From positions 8,267,501 to 8,331,500 of the forward strand of contig CAMQGK010000130.1 in assembly GCA_947000775.1 (NCBI GenBank): 64,000 nucleotides of DNA. The letters run 5' to 3'. Position numbers and translations under genes: made by a program. Origin of the DNA: Pterois miles. Taxonomy: Eukaryota; Chordata; Actinopteri; Perciformes; Scorpaenidae. The notes under the pieces are model-generated. The model was not told where the DNA came from. It saw only the letters and a list, made by a program, of their open reading frames with translations, and did no database searches. Of this stretch, positions 1-11,395 are shown piece by piece. Position 1 is the stretch's first letter. Every line of letters begins with the position of its first letter.

Positions 1-69
1 CATGGCTGTAATCAGTCCCACAGCTGCCTGCTTACCTGGCCTGAATATATTTGTTATTTTCCACAGAAA

Positions 70-443
70 ATATTGAAAACATTGAGTATCAAAACATTGT
101 GTTTTGTGATACTGTGTTGATTCTCAAAAACCACTGCATGGATTATTAATTAATAATTTACATGCAAAGATGAACTCAGTCAACACTTCATTGCATTTGT
201 AAAGTTATGCACCCTCTCAGTGTATGTCCTCTAAAAGTACTGCTATGGTACTGGATTTTACAGGTACTGTGATGCAGATCTCACTGTTGTGATTGGATAA
301 AAAAGTGCTTTTTTTATTCTGATTTTATGCATTTGGTGGTGTGGTCAATACATTGCTTTGCTTATAGTATGGGAATATATTGAATCATAACCCCTGTTTA
401 ATGATACATATCATAAGGACAGATTGTCGTCAATACACAGGCC
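70..443 (+). repeat. Dispersed repeat family A, copy 1
   Basis: A roughly 370-bp non-coding block containing TTTTGTGATACTGT, ATTGATTCTCAAAAAC-like and ACCCTCTCAGTGTATGT motifs and ending in CAATACACAGGCC. The same ordered motifs recur at 49686-49945 (+) and inverted at 53433-53840, with a shorter piece at 33170-33312. Recurrence in both orientations marks it as a mobile-element-derived repeat. The AT-rich, coding-free content suggests a non-autonomous DNA element. The family name is not known to me. Confidence 0.7.
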
Positions 444-540
444 AAGTGAAAAAGAAAAGTATGTTAAATATGATAACTCATAAGCTGAGTTTTGTGAGTG
501 AATAGTTGTGTATGTTAGTACGAACTTTAATAACATATTA

Positions 541-817
541 AACACATATTTTCGATCTGTTCAAAATTTACCTTAAAGGGAGATTTGTAAAGTATTTAAT
601 ACTCTTATCAACATGGGAGTGGACAAATATGCTGCTTTATGCAAATACATGTATATAGTTATTATTGGAAATCAATTAACAGCACAGGACAACTGACTGT
701 GATGATCATAAAGTGGACGTGTCTGTAAAGGGGAGACTGGTGGGAACCCAGAGAACCTTGGTGTTAAACGAATTTGCATTAATACATTATCATCACGTTA
801 ACTGTGACTGCCCTAAT
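541..817 (+). repeat. Dispersed repeat family B, truncated copy
   Basis: Shares the string AACATGGGAGTGGACAAATA and neighbouring sequence with the TIR-bearing copy at 56026-56573, and ends in TATCATCACGTTAACTGTGACTGCCCTAA, close to the right end of that copy. The left terminus is missing. It lies between two similar segments (about 350-525 and 815-960), so it seems to have inserted into, or been caught between, a local duplication. Non-coding; a short open frame over it is incidental. Confidence 0.65.
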
Positions 818-2561
818 CGCAGTATGTTGAATCATAACCCCTATGTCATGATACATATCTTATCATTAGATTCTTGCCAATGCGTAGCCCTGGTGAAAAA
901 GAAAAAAGTGTGATCTCATAAGCTGAGTTTGATGAGTGAATATTTGTGTATGTAGAGGACTATAAGAGTTAGCATCAGTGTGTGATTGTGCATGTAGAGG
1001 GGCGTCGTAGCATTTTGTGAGGTTGTGGCGCTCCGTGTGAGGGGAAATATGATTTATGACCACTTATAACACAATCATTACCTGTAACTTCTATTTTCCA
1101 TACATCCACAACCTTCCACACTGAGAATCCATATGTTTTTGTCTTCTTTCCCGTCGCCATAAATTGATTATCCAAGCAAAGTCTTGCATTGTCTTCCGAT
1201 GGCTGCATCCTAGCTCTGCACCGGGCCCAATCATCAATCACTTGGAAGGGCCGTTAAGCACCTTTTCTTCCCGAGAGGAGTGAACTGACACTGGGCCTTG
1301 GAGGCCACTCGGCTCCCCCTTCTTCCCCCTCCCCCTGGAGCTGCCGGGCCCCCCATGCAGCACATTGGCCCCTCCCCTCAGGGCTCCTACCAGCTCTCAA
1401 AATGTCTGTCCTAAGCTGGGATGACCATGAATAATGAGGGCCTTAAATATGAGATACAGGAGCTAGGTGCTATTGGAGATAACATGCCTCTCACTTTTTT
1501 CCCTCCATAGCTACTGTCAAGCGAGCAGAAGCCAGCCTGTGGCTGACGTGCACTAGCTTTGTCACATAACTGCATTATGTAGGGTCCCCAAAGGCTACAG
1601 CATAATGCGATACGGCATGCGACTGTTGCTGGGTTGCCTCGCCTCATGAGTTATGTATCGGTGTTTTCACCGCGGCCTAAGCGTCACATACTGTACCGCG
1701 CTATCTCTGCTTTAGTTTTGCTTGCTAATGTGCAGCAAACTTTCCCCTTTGGTAATTTTAATTTCAGAGTCAGGCTCTCTACTGTAAATGTGTCTTGACA
1801 ACACAGACGCCTCACGGACGCCGCTCATGAAACAGGCCTATATGAGATTGTCGAGCTGTCTGAGACAATAAATATCAGTGCCGAAAGCCAGTAGCTCGGC
1901 TGCTGCTGGAGGCGAAGCCCTGGACGCTCACACTCGTACCACTGTCATCCCAAAGTCACTGTCAACACCAGCTGGCGGTACTGAAACTGAAACATGTCAG
2001 TTTGTGTGTCTGACTGGGAAAACTTGCCTCAACAAGTCCAGTCGCAACTTGAGTAATTGTGATCCAACATGAAAAAACACAGCATAACACTTTTTTTATT
2101 GCATGTATTAATCAATATTTTTAAATTAAGGAATTAAATTAAGGAAATTGCACTTGGAAGGTTAATTTCCCTCCTCCTGCACCAGTTAACAAATATGGTC
2201 TCCTCTCTACTTACTCACCATCTACAATGAGAAAATGAGGACTAAAAGTACTTATGATTTAATAGCTAATAAAAATCATATTGATTAACCTTCACCTGAA
2301 TTGAGGGGAGACACCCCAGGGAAAATCCTAGTTCTTCATGTACTGAGCAGTTTCCTTTACTTCTATAACATGGCTTTTAAAGATCCAAAATACGCATTTA
2401 GGTGTATTTCACTACTACAGTCTATTGGCATCTGTAGATTCTCCTAAATTTACCAGAAGTTGGCATTAGATAACGCCTCACTTGTATATTTGAAAATAAA
2501 ATATCAGAAAACTTGTAATACAAAAATAGTCGTCTTAATGTAAGATGGTGAAGTTTCCTGT

Positions 2562-2563
<2 letters not shown>

Positions 2564-2637
<74 letters not shown>
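2564..2637. repeat. (AT)n microsatellite
   Basis: About 37 uninterrupted AT dinucleotides, followed by T-rich sequence with (TTTG) units and a poly-T run. It lies inside the first copy of the degenerate long-unit repeat. Open frames reading Tyr-Ile repeats on both strands are products of the dinucleotide tract and not genes. Confidence 0.97.
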
Positions 2638-2640
<3 letters not shown>

Positions 2641-3263
2641 TTTTGTTTGTTTGTTTTTTTTTTTTTTTACCTTATTCACCCCTGCACTGTCTTTTGAAAT
2701 GTATGAAGTTTTACAATCCATATCTTTAAAGGTCATTTTCTCAAAATTATTTTAAATCTGCATTTCTGTAGCGATTAAATCCACCAAAGTTTCCACTTTC
2801 ATTCCTCTCTATATTCTGAAGGTTTTTACAGAGGGGTTTGTTTGTATATAGTTCATAGCCTGATTTTTTATTCCTAAAAACATGGTGAAAATGAGATTTC
2901 TGCTGTGGTTGTAGTATTTTCTGATTTATGGAGTGACTTAAGTTTGTCAACAAAATGGAACAAAAATTTTGCACCTGGCTTTATCACTGTTCAGATTTCT
3001 GGTCTGGAAATGTATGAAAATTAGCACATATTTCATGCGATAATGTCCCCTTCACATATTTAAACATAACATTTAAGAAAACTTGTAATACAAAAAAATA
3101 ATTATCTTAAAGTAAGTAATCCACTGGGGACGTTTCATGGTTATATCTGTTTGTTCTTTTTTGACCCTATTCACCTGCAGAGACTTGCAAAATGTATGAA
3201 ATTTCACAAAACAACTCAAAAGTACTTGTTTTCTGAGCCATAGATCTCCACTTCAGTAGCAAG

Positions 3264-4665
3264 TACAGTGCTGTGAAGAAGTATTTGCCCCTTCTTGATT
3301 TCTTATATTTTTGCATATTTGTCACACTTAAATGTTTCCAAGTAAAGAGAAAATGCAGTTTTTAAATGATGATTTTTTAATTAAGGGAAAAAAGCAATCC
3401 AGACCTACCCAGCCCTGTGTGAAAAAGTAATTGCCCCCCTTGTTAAATCATGAATTAACTGTGATTAACTACATTTTTTGGAAAGCTGAGTTCAGTTTTC
3501 CGAGCTACACCCAGGCCTGATTACTGCCAAACCTGTTGAATCAAGAAATCACTTCAATAGAAACTGTCTGACAAAGTGAAGGAGGCTAAAAGATCTTAAA
3601 AAACAACGCATCATGCCGCGATCTAAAGAAGTTCAAGTACAGATGAGAAACAAAGTCACCAACATCTATCAGTCTGGAAAGGGTTACAGAGCCATTTCTG
3701 AGGCTTTGGGACTCTAGTGAACCACGGTGAGAGACATTATCCACAGATGGAGAAAACCTGGAACAGTGGTGAACCTTCCCGGGAGTGGCTGGTCTACCAA
3801 AATGACTCCAAGAGCTCATCGACGGCTCATCCAGGAGGTCACAACAGAACCAGAACAACATCTGAAGATCTGCAGGCCTCACTGCCTCAGTTAAGGTCAG
3901 TGTCCATGATTCAACAGTAAGACAGAGACCGGGCAACAACGGCATCATGGGAGATATCCGAGGAGAAAACCACTGCTGACCAACAACTACACAAAGACTC
4001 GTCTCACATTGGTCAAAAACATCTTGATGATCTGAAGACCTCTGGGAAAATATCCTGTGGACTGATGAGACAAAGGTTGAACTTTATGGAAGGTGTGTGT
4101 CCCATTACATCTGGCATTAAACTAACACAGCATTTCATAAAAACACCATCATAGCAACAGTCAAACATGGTGGTGGTGGTGTGGTGGTCTGGGTCTGCTC
4201 TGCTGCTTCAGGACCTGATGGAACCATCAATCCTGCTCTCTACCAGAAAACCCTGAAGGAGAACGTCCGGCCAGCAGTTCGTCACCTCAAGCAAATAAAC
4301 CAGCCAGTTCACCTCTGAATGGCTTAAATTAAAACAAAATGAAGGTTCTGGAGTGGCCTAGTCAAAGTCCAGACTAAAGTCCGATTCAGATGCTTTGGCC
4401 TGACCTTAAACAGGCCGTTCACGTTTGAAACCCTCCAGTGTGGCTGAATTAAAACAACCGAGTAAAGAAGAGAGGAATGCTTTGGGCCTGACCTTAAACA
4501 TGGGGCCGTAGGATTTTTTTTTTTTTTTTTTTTTTGTTTTTTTTTTCTGGATAGCTTTTTTTCCCTTCATAAATGAAATCATCATTTAAAAACTGCATTT
4601 TCTATTTACTTTGGTTATCTCTGTCTAATGTTAAAATGATGATCTGAAACATTTAAGTGTGACTG
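3264..4665 (+). mobile_element. Decayed Tc1/mariner-like transposon with transposase pseudogene
   Basis: The left end begins at a TA with CAGTGCTGTGAAGAAGTATT, typical of fish Tc1-like elements. Sequence at 3320-3373 (GTCACACTTAAATGTTTC ... ATGCAGTTTTTAAATGATGATTT) recurs inverted at about 4572-4663, giving the inner part of the terminal inverted repeats; the outermost right end is missing. Between them lies a broken transposase reading frame. Its N-terminal helix-turn-helix region starts near 3613 with an MPRSKEVQ-like sequence, and a catalytic-core WTDETKVELYG-like motif is read near 4057-4090. Stop codons and frame changes, for example the TAG near 3715, rule out activity. Part of the 3' third is locally duplicated: CCTGACCTTAAACA occurs near 4400 and again near 4487. 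The class is secure; the exact family is not. Confidence 0.88.
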
Positions 4666-6239
4666 TCCAGTTTCGTTCTAATCTATACTTTACAGCTTTT
4701 TACAGTTTGTTCATATATCATTCATAGTTACATCGTTATAGCATTTTTGTTCCTAAAAACTTGCCAGACATTTTTTTGATGTATGGAATGATAAATAGAC
4801 AAATCCAAAGTCCCCTCTGGAAGAAACGTTGACTCTTCTTTATCAAAAATGTTCAGATTTCTTTTCTGCAAATGTAAGAAAATTAGCACATATTTAAGTA
4901 TGTGTCTTATTTGCATATTTAATTTTTATAAAATTTATACAAAAAAACAAATACTTGTGTTCATGTTTAAATGTCTTAAAGTTTCGTGGTGATATATTAG
5001 TTACCATCTTCACCTTTGGTGTTTCCCCTTAAAATGAACTTACATGTGGCTTCCTGGTGTTTGAGTCGATGCTCCTCCACTTAAAGCCCGTCCAACTAAA
5101 GTCTTTTGATTGAGCTGAGCAAGAAATGAACTTTTCTTTTTCCCTAATGTGCCGGTGGAGAAGCTTAAACACCTTAAAGGGGAGTGGATTTCAAACCGCT
5201 CTGCGCCACCGACATGAAAAGTGGTGTGTGGGTTCAAAACGCTCGCTCGTCCCCATTTGATGTGGTTTCCATTTGATGTGAGCGGAGAGGCCCCGCCCCC
5301 CAGCTGCACACTGTTGATTCATCTCACAGGAGTACCTCAGGGTACTACCAACAAACTTGAGATGTTCTGCACAAAAAAGCCCTGCACAAATACCTGCACT
5401 GAATGACTCAGTCATTTTCACAGTGACATTTCATGCAGCTGGATTTTCATTTATTTCAAAGTCAATGGCCCTCCTCTCAAAGGCCTTGATTTTTTTTTTT
5501 TTTTTTTTTTTCTTAAACAGGATTTCTCAAAAATCTTGAATGTCACGCCCGAGTGCTCTCAGCATACTTAGCAGCCAAACAGTTGCGCGAGGTGAAGGAG
5601 TGCATGCTGCTCTTTCGGAGCTCATTGAAGCGAATTGGTAAACAGGTCCCTGCTCGCCTATTGACTTTGCCGCCGCGTGGAGGAGTCAGATTGCGCCGGT
5701 CGGATCAAACTGTTGAGAGTTGGCAGTGTTGCCGCTGACATGCGCCGCTGCACTCTCCTTGACTCACTGGCAGAGTGCTCTATATGTATGGAAATGAGCC
5801 ATAATCACCATAATATGTGTCCCATCTCTTGTATTTTATAATGGTGTCATTATATTTTTTTCCCCTGCGTGATGCCTCTTTCCTCCTTCCTCCTCTCCTT
5901 CTCCGCCTTCCCCTCTGTATCTCCCCTTCCTTTTCTTCCTCCTTCCTCCCCCTATCGCTCCTTCTCATGCCATCTACCTCATTTACACTCTCACTCATCC
6001 AGATGACAGGAACAGGTGCACTATTAATTATAGTTTGAAATATATCTCCTCTGTGCTCCACTTCCCTTCCCCTTATCATTCCTGCAAAATGCTCCACTAC
6101 ACCACCACCTCCTAACCCTAAACTTCGCTCTTGTTCTTCCACATCCTTTTACTTTCTTTGCTGCCACTTTTCAACTCACATTTCCATCCTCGCTGGCTAA
6201 CATTTTCATCCTGTGATTTTAACGTTGAGATTACAACTT

Positions 6240-6435
6240 CATTATCCCGAGATATCAAACTGTTTTGACATGATCGTGTCCTAACTATCTCATTATCTCA
6301 ACACAGCAACTTACCAGTTTGTAGTGCTCATGTTCGCTATGCCGAGATAACAATTGAATTACATCGTTATCTCAAGGTATCAAACGTTGTTTTCTCATGA
6401 GCACGACTTAAATATCTCATTATTTTGAGATAACA
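6240..6435. repeat. Degenerate repeat of CTCATTATCTC / GAGATAAC motifs
   Basis: Short related blocks recur several times in both orientations: CTCATTATCTCAAC, CCGAGATAACAA, CGTTATCTCAAGGTATCAAAC and CTCATTATTTTGAGATAAC. The inverted blocks could fold into an imperfect hairpin. Origin is unknown; it may be a decayed simple-repeat or foldback element. Confidence 0.5.
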
Positions 6436-6879
6436 AAGCTTTTTTTCCCCCTTCTTTTCTTGGTACATCCAGCCGCTTCACCCCACTGGTGGTGTTTAAG
6501 AGTCTATCCAAATCGGCTTAGTCTGATGAAAGCGACACTGTCAGAGGGAGAGACCAGAGTAGATTAAATTTTAGGAAATAAATAAGAGAGAATTAACTCC
6601 ACGGTGGCTATAAACCCACTTGGTTAGAACCAGCAGCAGCATAATGTTGGATCACAACAAAGCACAAATCTCACCATGAGGAGGTCTTTAGGTTTTGTCA
6701 GACGTACAGACGGGTGACAAATTCAATCAGAGTGAGAGCTTCTTCAGTTCAGTCTGCATTTGTATGTTTTACACCTCAAGGATATTATACGAAAATTAAA
6801 ATATAGGTGGAAAGTAGGGGTTGGGGACAGTATAGTATCGCGATATTTTATCATATAGTATCGACCTTTTATTATATAA

Positions 6880-7145
6880 ACTATTAACCTCTTAACACTC
6901 CAAAGGCTTGTTGGCAGGCCTGGATGCTACTCTGTCTTCCAGTGGTCATAGCAGGCTCAGTTTTAAAGCTCGAGTAAAGATACTGGTGTCATATGAAACT
7001 GGAAAACTAAAGAATCCGTCAGTACCAACTCCGTCATACTAGCTTGTCAGGAACAATGGTAAATATCACTCCAAATTTATGCTAAAATTTGGCAAAGAAA
7101 AACTGCCATTTTCAATAGGTCCCCTAGACCTCTGACCTCAAGATA
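6880..7145 (-). repeat. Dispersed repeat family B, partial copy (inverted)
   Basis: The reverse complement contains TTTGGAGTGATATT, TAGTTTTCCAGTTTCATATGACACCA and CTTTAAAACTGAGCC in the order seen in the interior of the copy at 56026-56573. No termini are recognised, so it is an internal fragment. A TATCGCGATATTTTATCA-like segment just before it (6830-6860) may belong to another decayed element. Confidence 0.65.
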
Positions 7146-10100
7146 GCCAAAACTTTGAAATTTGAAATTTGTACTTTCACGTTACATAAGAAAATGCACC
7201 ATTACTGTGTCTAGTTGAGACTTCTCAGTTTCATTTAAATAACTTCATGTTCAAGTGAATAATATTTCACAAAAAAGTAACGAATCGGTTTAAAGTCCAT
7301 GGGTTGAATGTAAATGTATGTGGCAGATGTTAGTATTTAGTAGAATATCCCATTTTATAATAATGTATATTTGATTATAATTTTTGATGCATTAATGTGT
7401 ACATCAACTTAATATTATACAGCTGACTCATTTTTATTTTATTTTATGGCTAATTATGCTGGGTAGCTTGCGAATAAACATTCAATTTTGCAATACTTTT
7501 GGAGTAAAAGTATATTTTTCTGAATTGTAGAGGAGTAGAGGTATAAAGTAGCATCATGTGGAAATACTGTACTATATAGTAAGTATCTCAAAACTGTACT
7601 GTACAATACTTGAGTAAATGCACTGATTTATCATGTCACGACCCCTCCGATTTTTCCTGTGAACCTTTGGAGGGACCCCTACCCGCAGGTTGGAAATCAT
7701 AGCTGCTCTTTGCTTCCACACATTTTTCTTACGTGTTGTAGTAAATAAGTCAGGGTTCCTGTTTTGTTGCCTCAGAGATCGTTCATCTTGCTCTCTCTTT
7801 GAATGTGATCGTCTTGATCCTCTTGAACGTTGACTAATGGGCCGCATGAAGAGGGAAAACGTTCTAATGGTGACATAAAAGGTGAATAATGGTGTCCAGA
7901 TGGAGAGCAAGCAGCAAACCTCTCTTAATTCCTCGTCTTACATTCTCTAATGCAGCATTTTTCCTCTGAATCTGGGATGAAGCCCAAAGGCGATTCTTGG
8001 GAGAAATTTGTATGCAAATCTATCGGCTGTGTTGGCAAGGTTTGCTGAGTATCTGCAAAGTAAGTTGAATGAAAAAATTATAGTAGGCATAGAGGCGATT
8101 AGCCTAAAAACACCATGCAGTTTGGTAAATTAGCTTACATAAGTGTCTGTTAAGGCATGTTTGAGTTGTAATTCCTACTCACTTTATGTTTTCATCTTTA
8201 ATCCATGTTCACTTCTACTCTTACCAGCTGTTGCTGAGCGCTCTTAATTCATTAACTAATAAAAGCATTTATTTTCCAGTCCTTCGTTAATTTCAATACT
8301 GACTTGAATGCAGATGTTCCTCACCAAACGCCATGCGAGTACGTTTCCATACAGCGAAACATTTCCACATATCTGGAGGGGTTTACAGGTGCCGGAGTGC
8401 TGCAACTCACAGCCTCATTTAAGGCAGTTTCTGTTTCCAAGACAGCGCAGCCGCCTTCTATCATGATTATGTTGTGCAGAGTAGATAAAGCACTTTTGGC
8501 TCCCCAGCCTTGGCCCCCGATGCAATGCATCCTGGAGATGCAAAGAGCAATTTACCAACATGTGAAATTCAACGTTTCGCCCAGAGGTAGAGCGGAAGAA
8601 GAAAGAACAAGCCTGCCGGGACCACATAGGATTCTGTTTGACTGAGTGCTCCGCGCTAAGCCACTAATTGCCTGCGATTGATGGAGAAAAGCGCTAGAGG
8701 AAACGTTAAACTTGCAATGCATCATGGGTAGTTGACCTGTGTTGACGAAATCTCGTCTGTGCCTCGTGGCGGTGTTTTCTTAGCAGCGTAGGTGGGGGTT
8801 ATCAGCATATCTGAGACTGGTATGTGTGTTGGTGTGAGCGAATTCCTGAAAAAAAAAAAAAACCTTTGTGGCTCTCACAACAGAGAAAACACTCCGTCAG
8901 AGTCAATCCAGAATCAAAAGATTCAGCTGAAATCTAAAATAATGATCTGGACTTGTGCCAGTAAAGATTGGGATGTTTTTTTACCCGACTTTGTGACTGT
9001 AATGCAACAAGCTAAGGGTCATTTTAGAGGAGGATATCAGGAGCGAGGTGTGTGTGCGAACAATCGAGGGTTCGTTCACCTTGTTGCTACAAATTAGCCC
9101 CCCTGCTCACGTTGTTAAGTGTGTACTGTGTTTTTTTGGTTTTTTTTGAGAAAGTACAAGAGAGAAAAAAGCACATCCGCCTTGTTAAATCTGAGCACAT
9201 CACCCACCAGGCAGCGGCGGGCAGCTTCTCCGAGTACCATCCTTCAGCTTCTGTGTTTGCAATTCTGAAACTGAGCGTGGCTGATGCGGAGGGGAAATGC
9301 AGGTGCTTGTGTTTACTTCCCTCCGGACCTCCCTCCCTCTCTCTCTTCTTGCTTCCTCCCTCCTCCAGCACAGATAAATATTGATCTGGAAAGCTTTCGG
9401 AAAGAAACAATTTATGGCGATGGAGGGAAATTAAACAGTGTCAAAGAAAATGACTGAGAAAGGGCAGAGTAATCCTTTAATTTAATTAGGTAAATTACAA
9501 CAAAAAAATCCTTTTAAGTCTTGTTTTTTTTTTTTCGTCTGCCTGCTCTCTCCCTCTTTGCTCTCCCTCGCTCCCGCTGGAAGGCTTTCCTGCGGTTGCT
9601 AAGCAACAGGGAAACAGTTTTTCTTTGGTTTTTGCCAGCGGGTCCCGGAGGCTGGCAGGGAGAAGGGGGCACAGACGATGCACTGTGGAGGCTGCCAGCT
9701 AGCAGCCGAGTGCATGCCTACAGCTGGGTCGGGTGGCGGAGTAGCCCCCCCGCTCCCACCCAGTCATAGCACCCCCTGGTCGGTACCGGGGGGTAACGTC
9801 GGAGCTAATGATAGCGAGGCGCCCTGGCTCCCAGCAGTAAACATAAGGTCACGGTGGGGTGATGAAACGGCGCGACTTCCAACCACGGGGCCGGATCAAC
9901 AAGGCGCCTGGAGAAGAAAGCTATGCACTTAATTTTTAGAGTTGCACAAAGTTGCACAACTCTCAAACATACATGAAAAAAATATCACAAAAAAATTAGA
10001 AAGTGATTTCACCGAGGGGTTTTTGACAGGCAGTGGAGTATCTCACAATAGAAATCCTTTTTGCAATAAGTATGCTAATCAAAGCCTCGGCTGAAATGGA

Positions 10101-10718
10101 TTCTACTGCTCTTTTATTATGTTGTTCTCGCACTCTTCAGGTGATTGACACATTATAATCTTGCTAATAAGCACCTCCACTGTCTGTTTCCTTCCTATTG
10201 TGTTAGTGCTACAATAAGCCAACTTGGCAGGTGCATATGTTTGTCGAGCGCTCAATATAGAAGCGAATCTCGGTTACCCGTTATTATCCTGAAATGCAGG
10301 CCCTCCTCATGCTGTCCTGACTGTCAGTCTCCACTAACGTCCCCCAGGGGTCAGCAGCCAATCAAACCTCACATTATTCATTCCCTGCCTCCCTCCTAAC
10401 CAATCATCTGGCCTGTCTCTGGTCATTAGGATGTCTCTGGAGCTGCCAGTTGTTTCAGAACTCTTTTCTTTCATTCCCTCATTGCTGGACACTGAAAATG
10501 AGAGGTTATTATTTAATGACCATTGAGAGCTTGAAGGCTTGACAGCGTTGCTTGGTGCTGCTTTAAGCGACAAATCAAAAAAAAAAAAAAAAGTTAAAGC
10601 CGTCTCTGGGAAGCCAGTCAGGGATCATGTCCTTGTTGCTTCACTACTGACCCCTACTGGTTGGTCTTTGCACCTCTACAGAGGACTCTGGAAGCTACAG
10701 CGGAGATTATTTGAATCT

Positions 10719-10988
10719 CTCATAGACAGTATACAAGAAGTGGCGTCACTGTGATGTCACCCATTGGTTTGTGGACCGCCATTTTGAAGCCTTGAGTTCT
10801 GCATTTTTGTTGTCATCCTCTTGGCTTCTGGCTGTCGCCATCTTGGTTTTTGGCCATCGCTATCTTAACCTTTGGCCGTCACCATCTTAGCTTCTGGTCA
10901 TTGCCATCTTAGTTGTGAGAGGATGGAGCAACCAAAGTACAACCAAAAGCTGAGTAAGGCATTTTTAAGTGACCAAAATGATTAAAAA

Positions 10989-11056
<68 letters not shown>

Positions 11057-11395
11057 TTCATTCATTCATATATATATATTGATGAAGTTAAAACACACTG
11101 TGAAAAGGTTAAAGACTGTATAGCGCTGTGGTAGCAACCTGTCAATCACAAGACACCCTAAAGCATCCCCTGCTTTATTCTCTATTTGACTCTAAATGGG
11201 ACCATAATTTACCAACTGATCATCCTGCTGTATTGAAGAAGACTTCAAACTAGCGATTGAGACTCATGTTCACAATGTTTACTGAGATAATAGATCCATT
11301 GACGTCGATACAATCAGACCTCTTTTTGCAGCCAGAGCAGTCGCCCTCTGCTGGTTGTTAGAAAGCATTAGCTTCACTTTTTAGACCCAGACGGT
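10719..11395 (+). repeat. Dispersed repeat family D, copy 1
   Basis: Contains GATGTCACCCATTGGTTTG, several CGCCATCTTGG-type units (10795-10915), AAAACACACTGTGAAAAGG and the GCCCTCTGCTGG region. The same blocks occur in the same order and orientation at 37730-38335. The opening CATAGACAGTATACAAGAAGTGG resembles the terminus of the TIR element at 44436-45643, so the families may be related. An A-run and AT tract occupy 10984-11079 where the other copy has only a short AATGTTAATATTG stretch. Confidence 0.75.
10984..11079. repeat. Poly-A plus (AT)n and (ATTC)n compound microsatellite
   Basis: About 23 A residues run into about 23 AT units, then four ATTC units, then a further short AT tract. It lies within family D copy 1 and is absent from copy 2, so it expanded after the two copies separated. 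Confidence 0.95.

Larger units (their letters stand above)
2430..5010 (+). repeat. Degenerate long-unit tandem repeat (unit about 570 bp)
   Basis: Three diverged copies of one unit can be aligned by eye. The anchor AAACTTGTAATACAAAAA occurs at about 2509 and 3079, with a weaker match near 4940. Other shared landmarks are ATTCCTAAAAACATGG (2870) against GTTCCTAAAAACTTGC (4750), and TGTATGAAAATTAGCACATATTT (3010) against TGTAAGAAAATTAGCACATATTT (4872). The distance between the second and third copies is enlarged by the Tc1-like element at 3264-4665. No coding content is recognised. Confidence 0.6.

Noticed and set aside
2422..2755. Open frames on both strands reading Tyr-Ile repeats
   Set aside because: Translations of the (AT)n tract.
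3586..3948. Minus-strand open frame of 120 codons
   Set aside because: It is antisense to the transposase pseudogene of the Tc1-like element.
8304..8645. 113-codon open frame in intron 2 with open frames on the other strand
   Set aside because: No recognisable protein features, and overlapping frames on both strands suggest chance in GC-balanced sequence.
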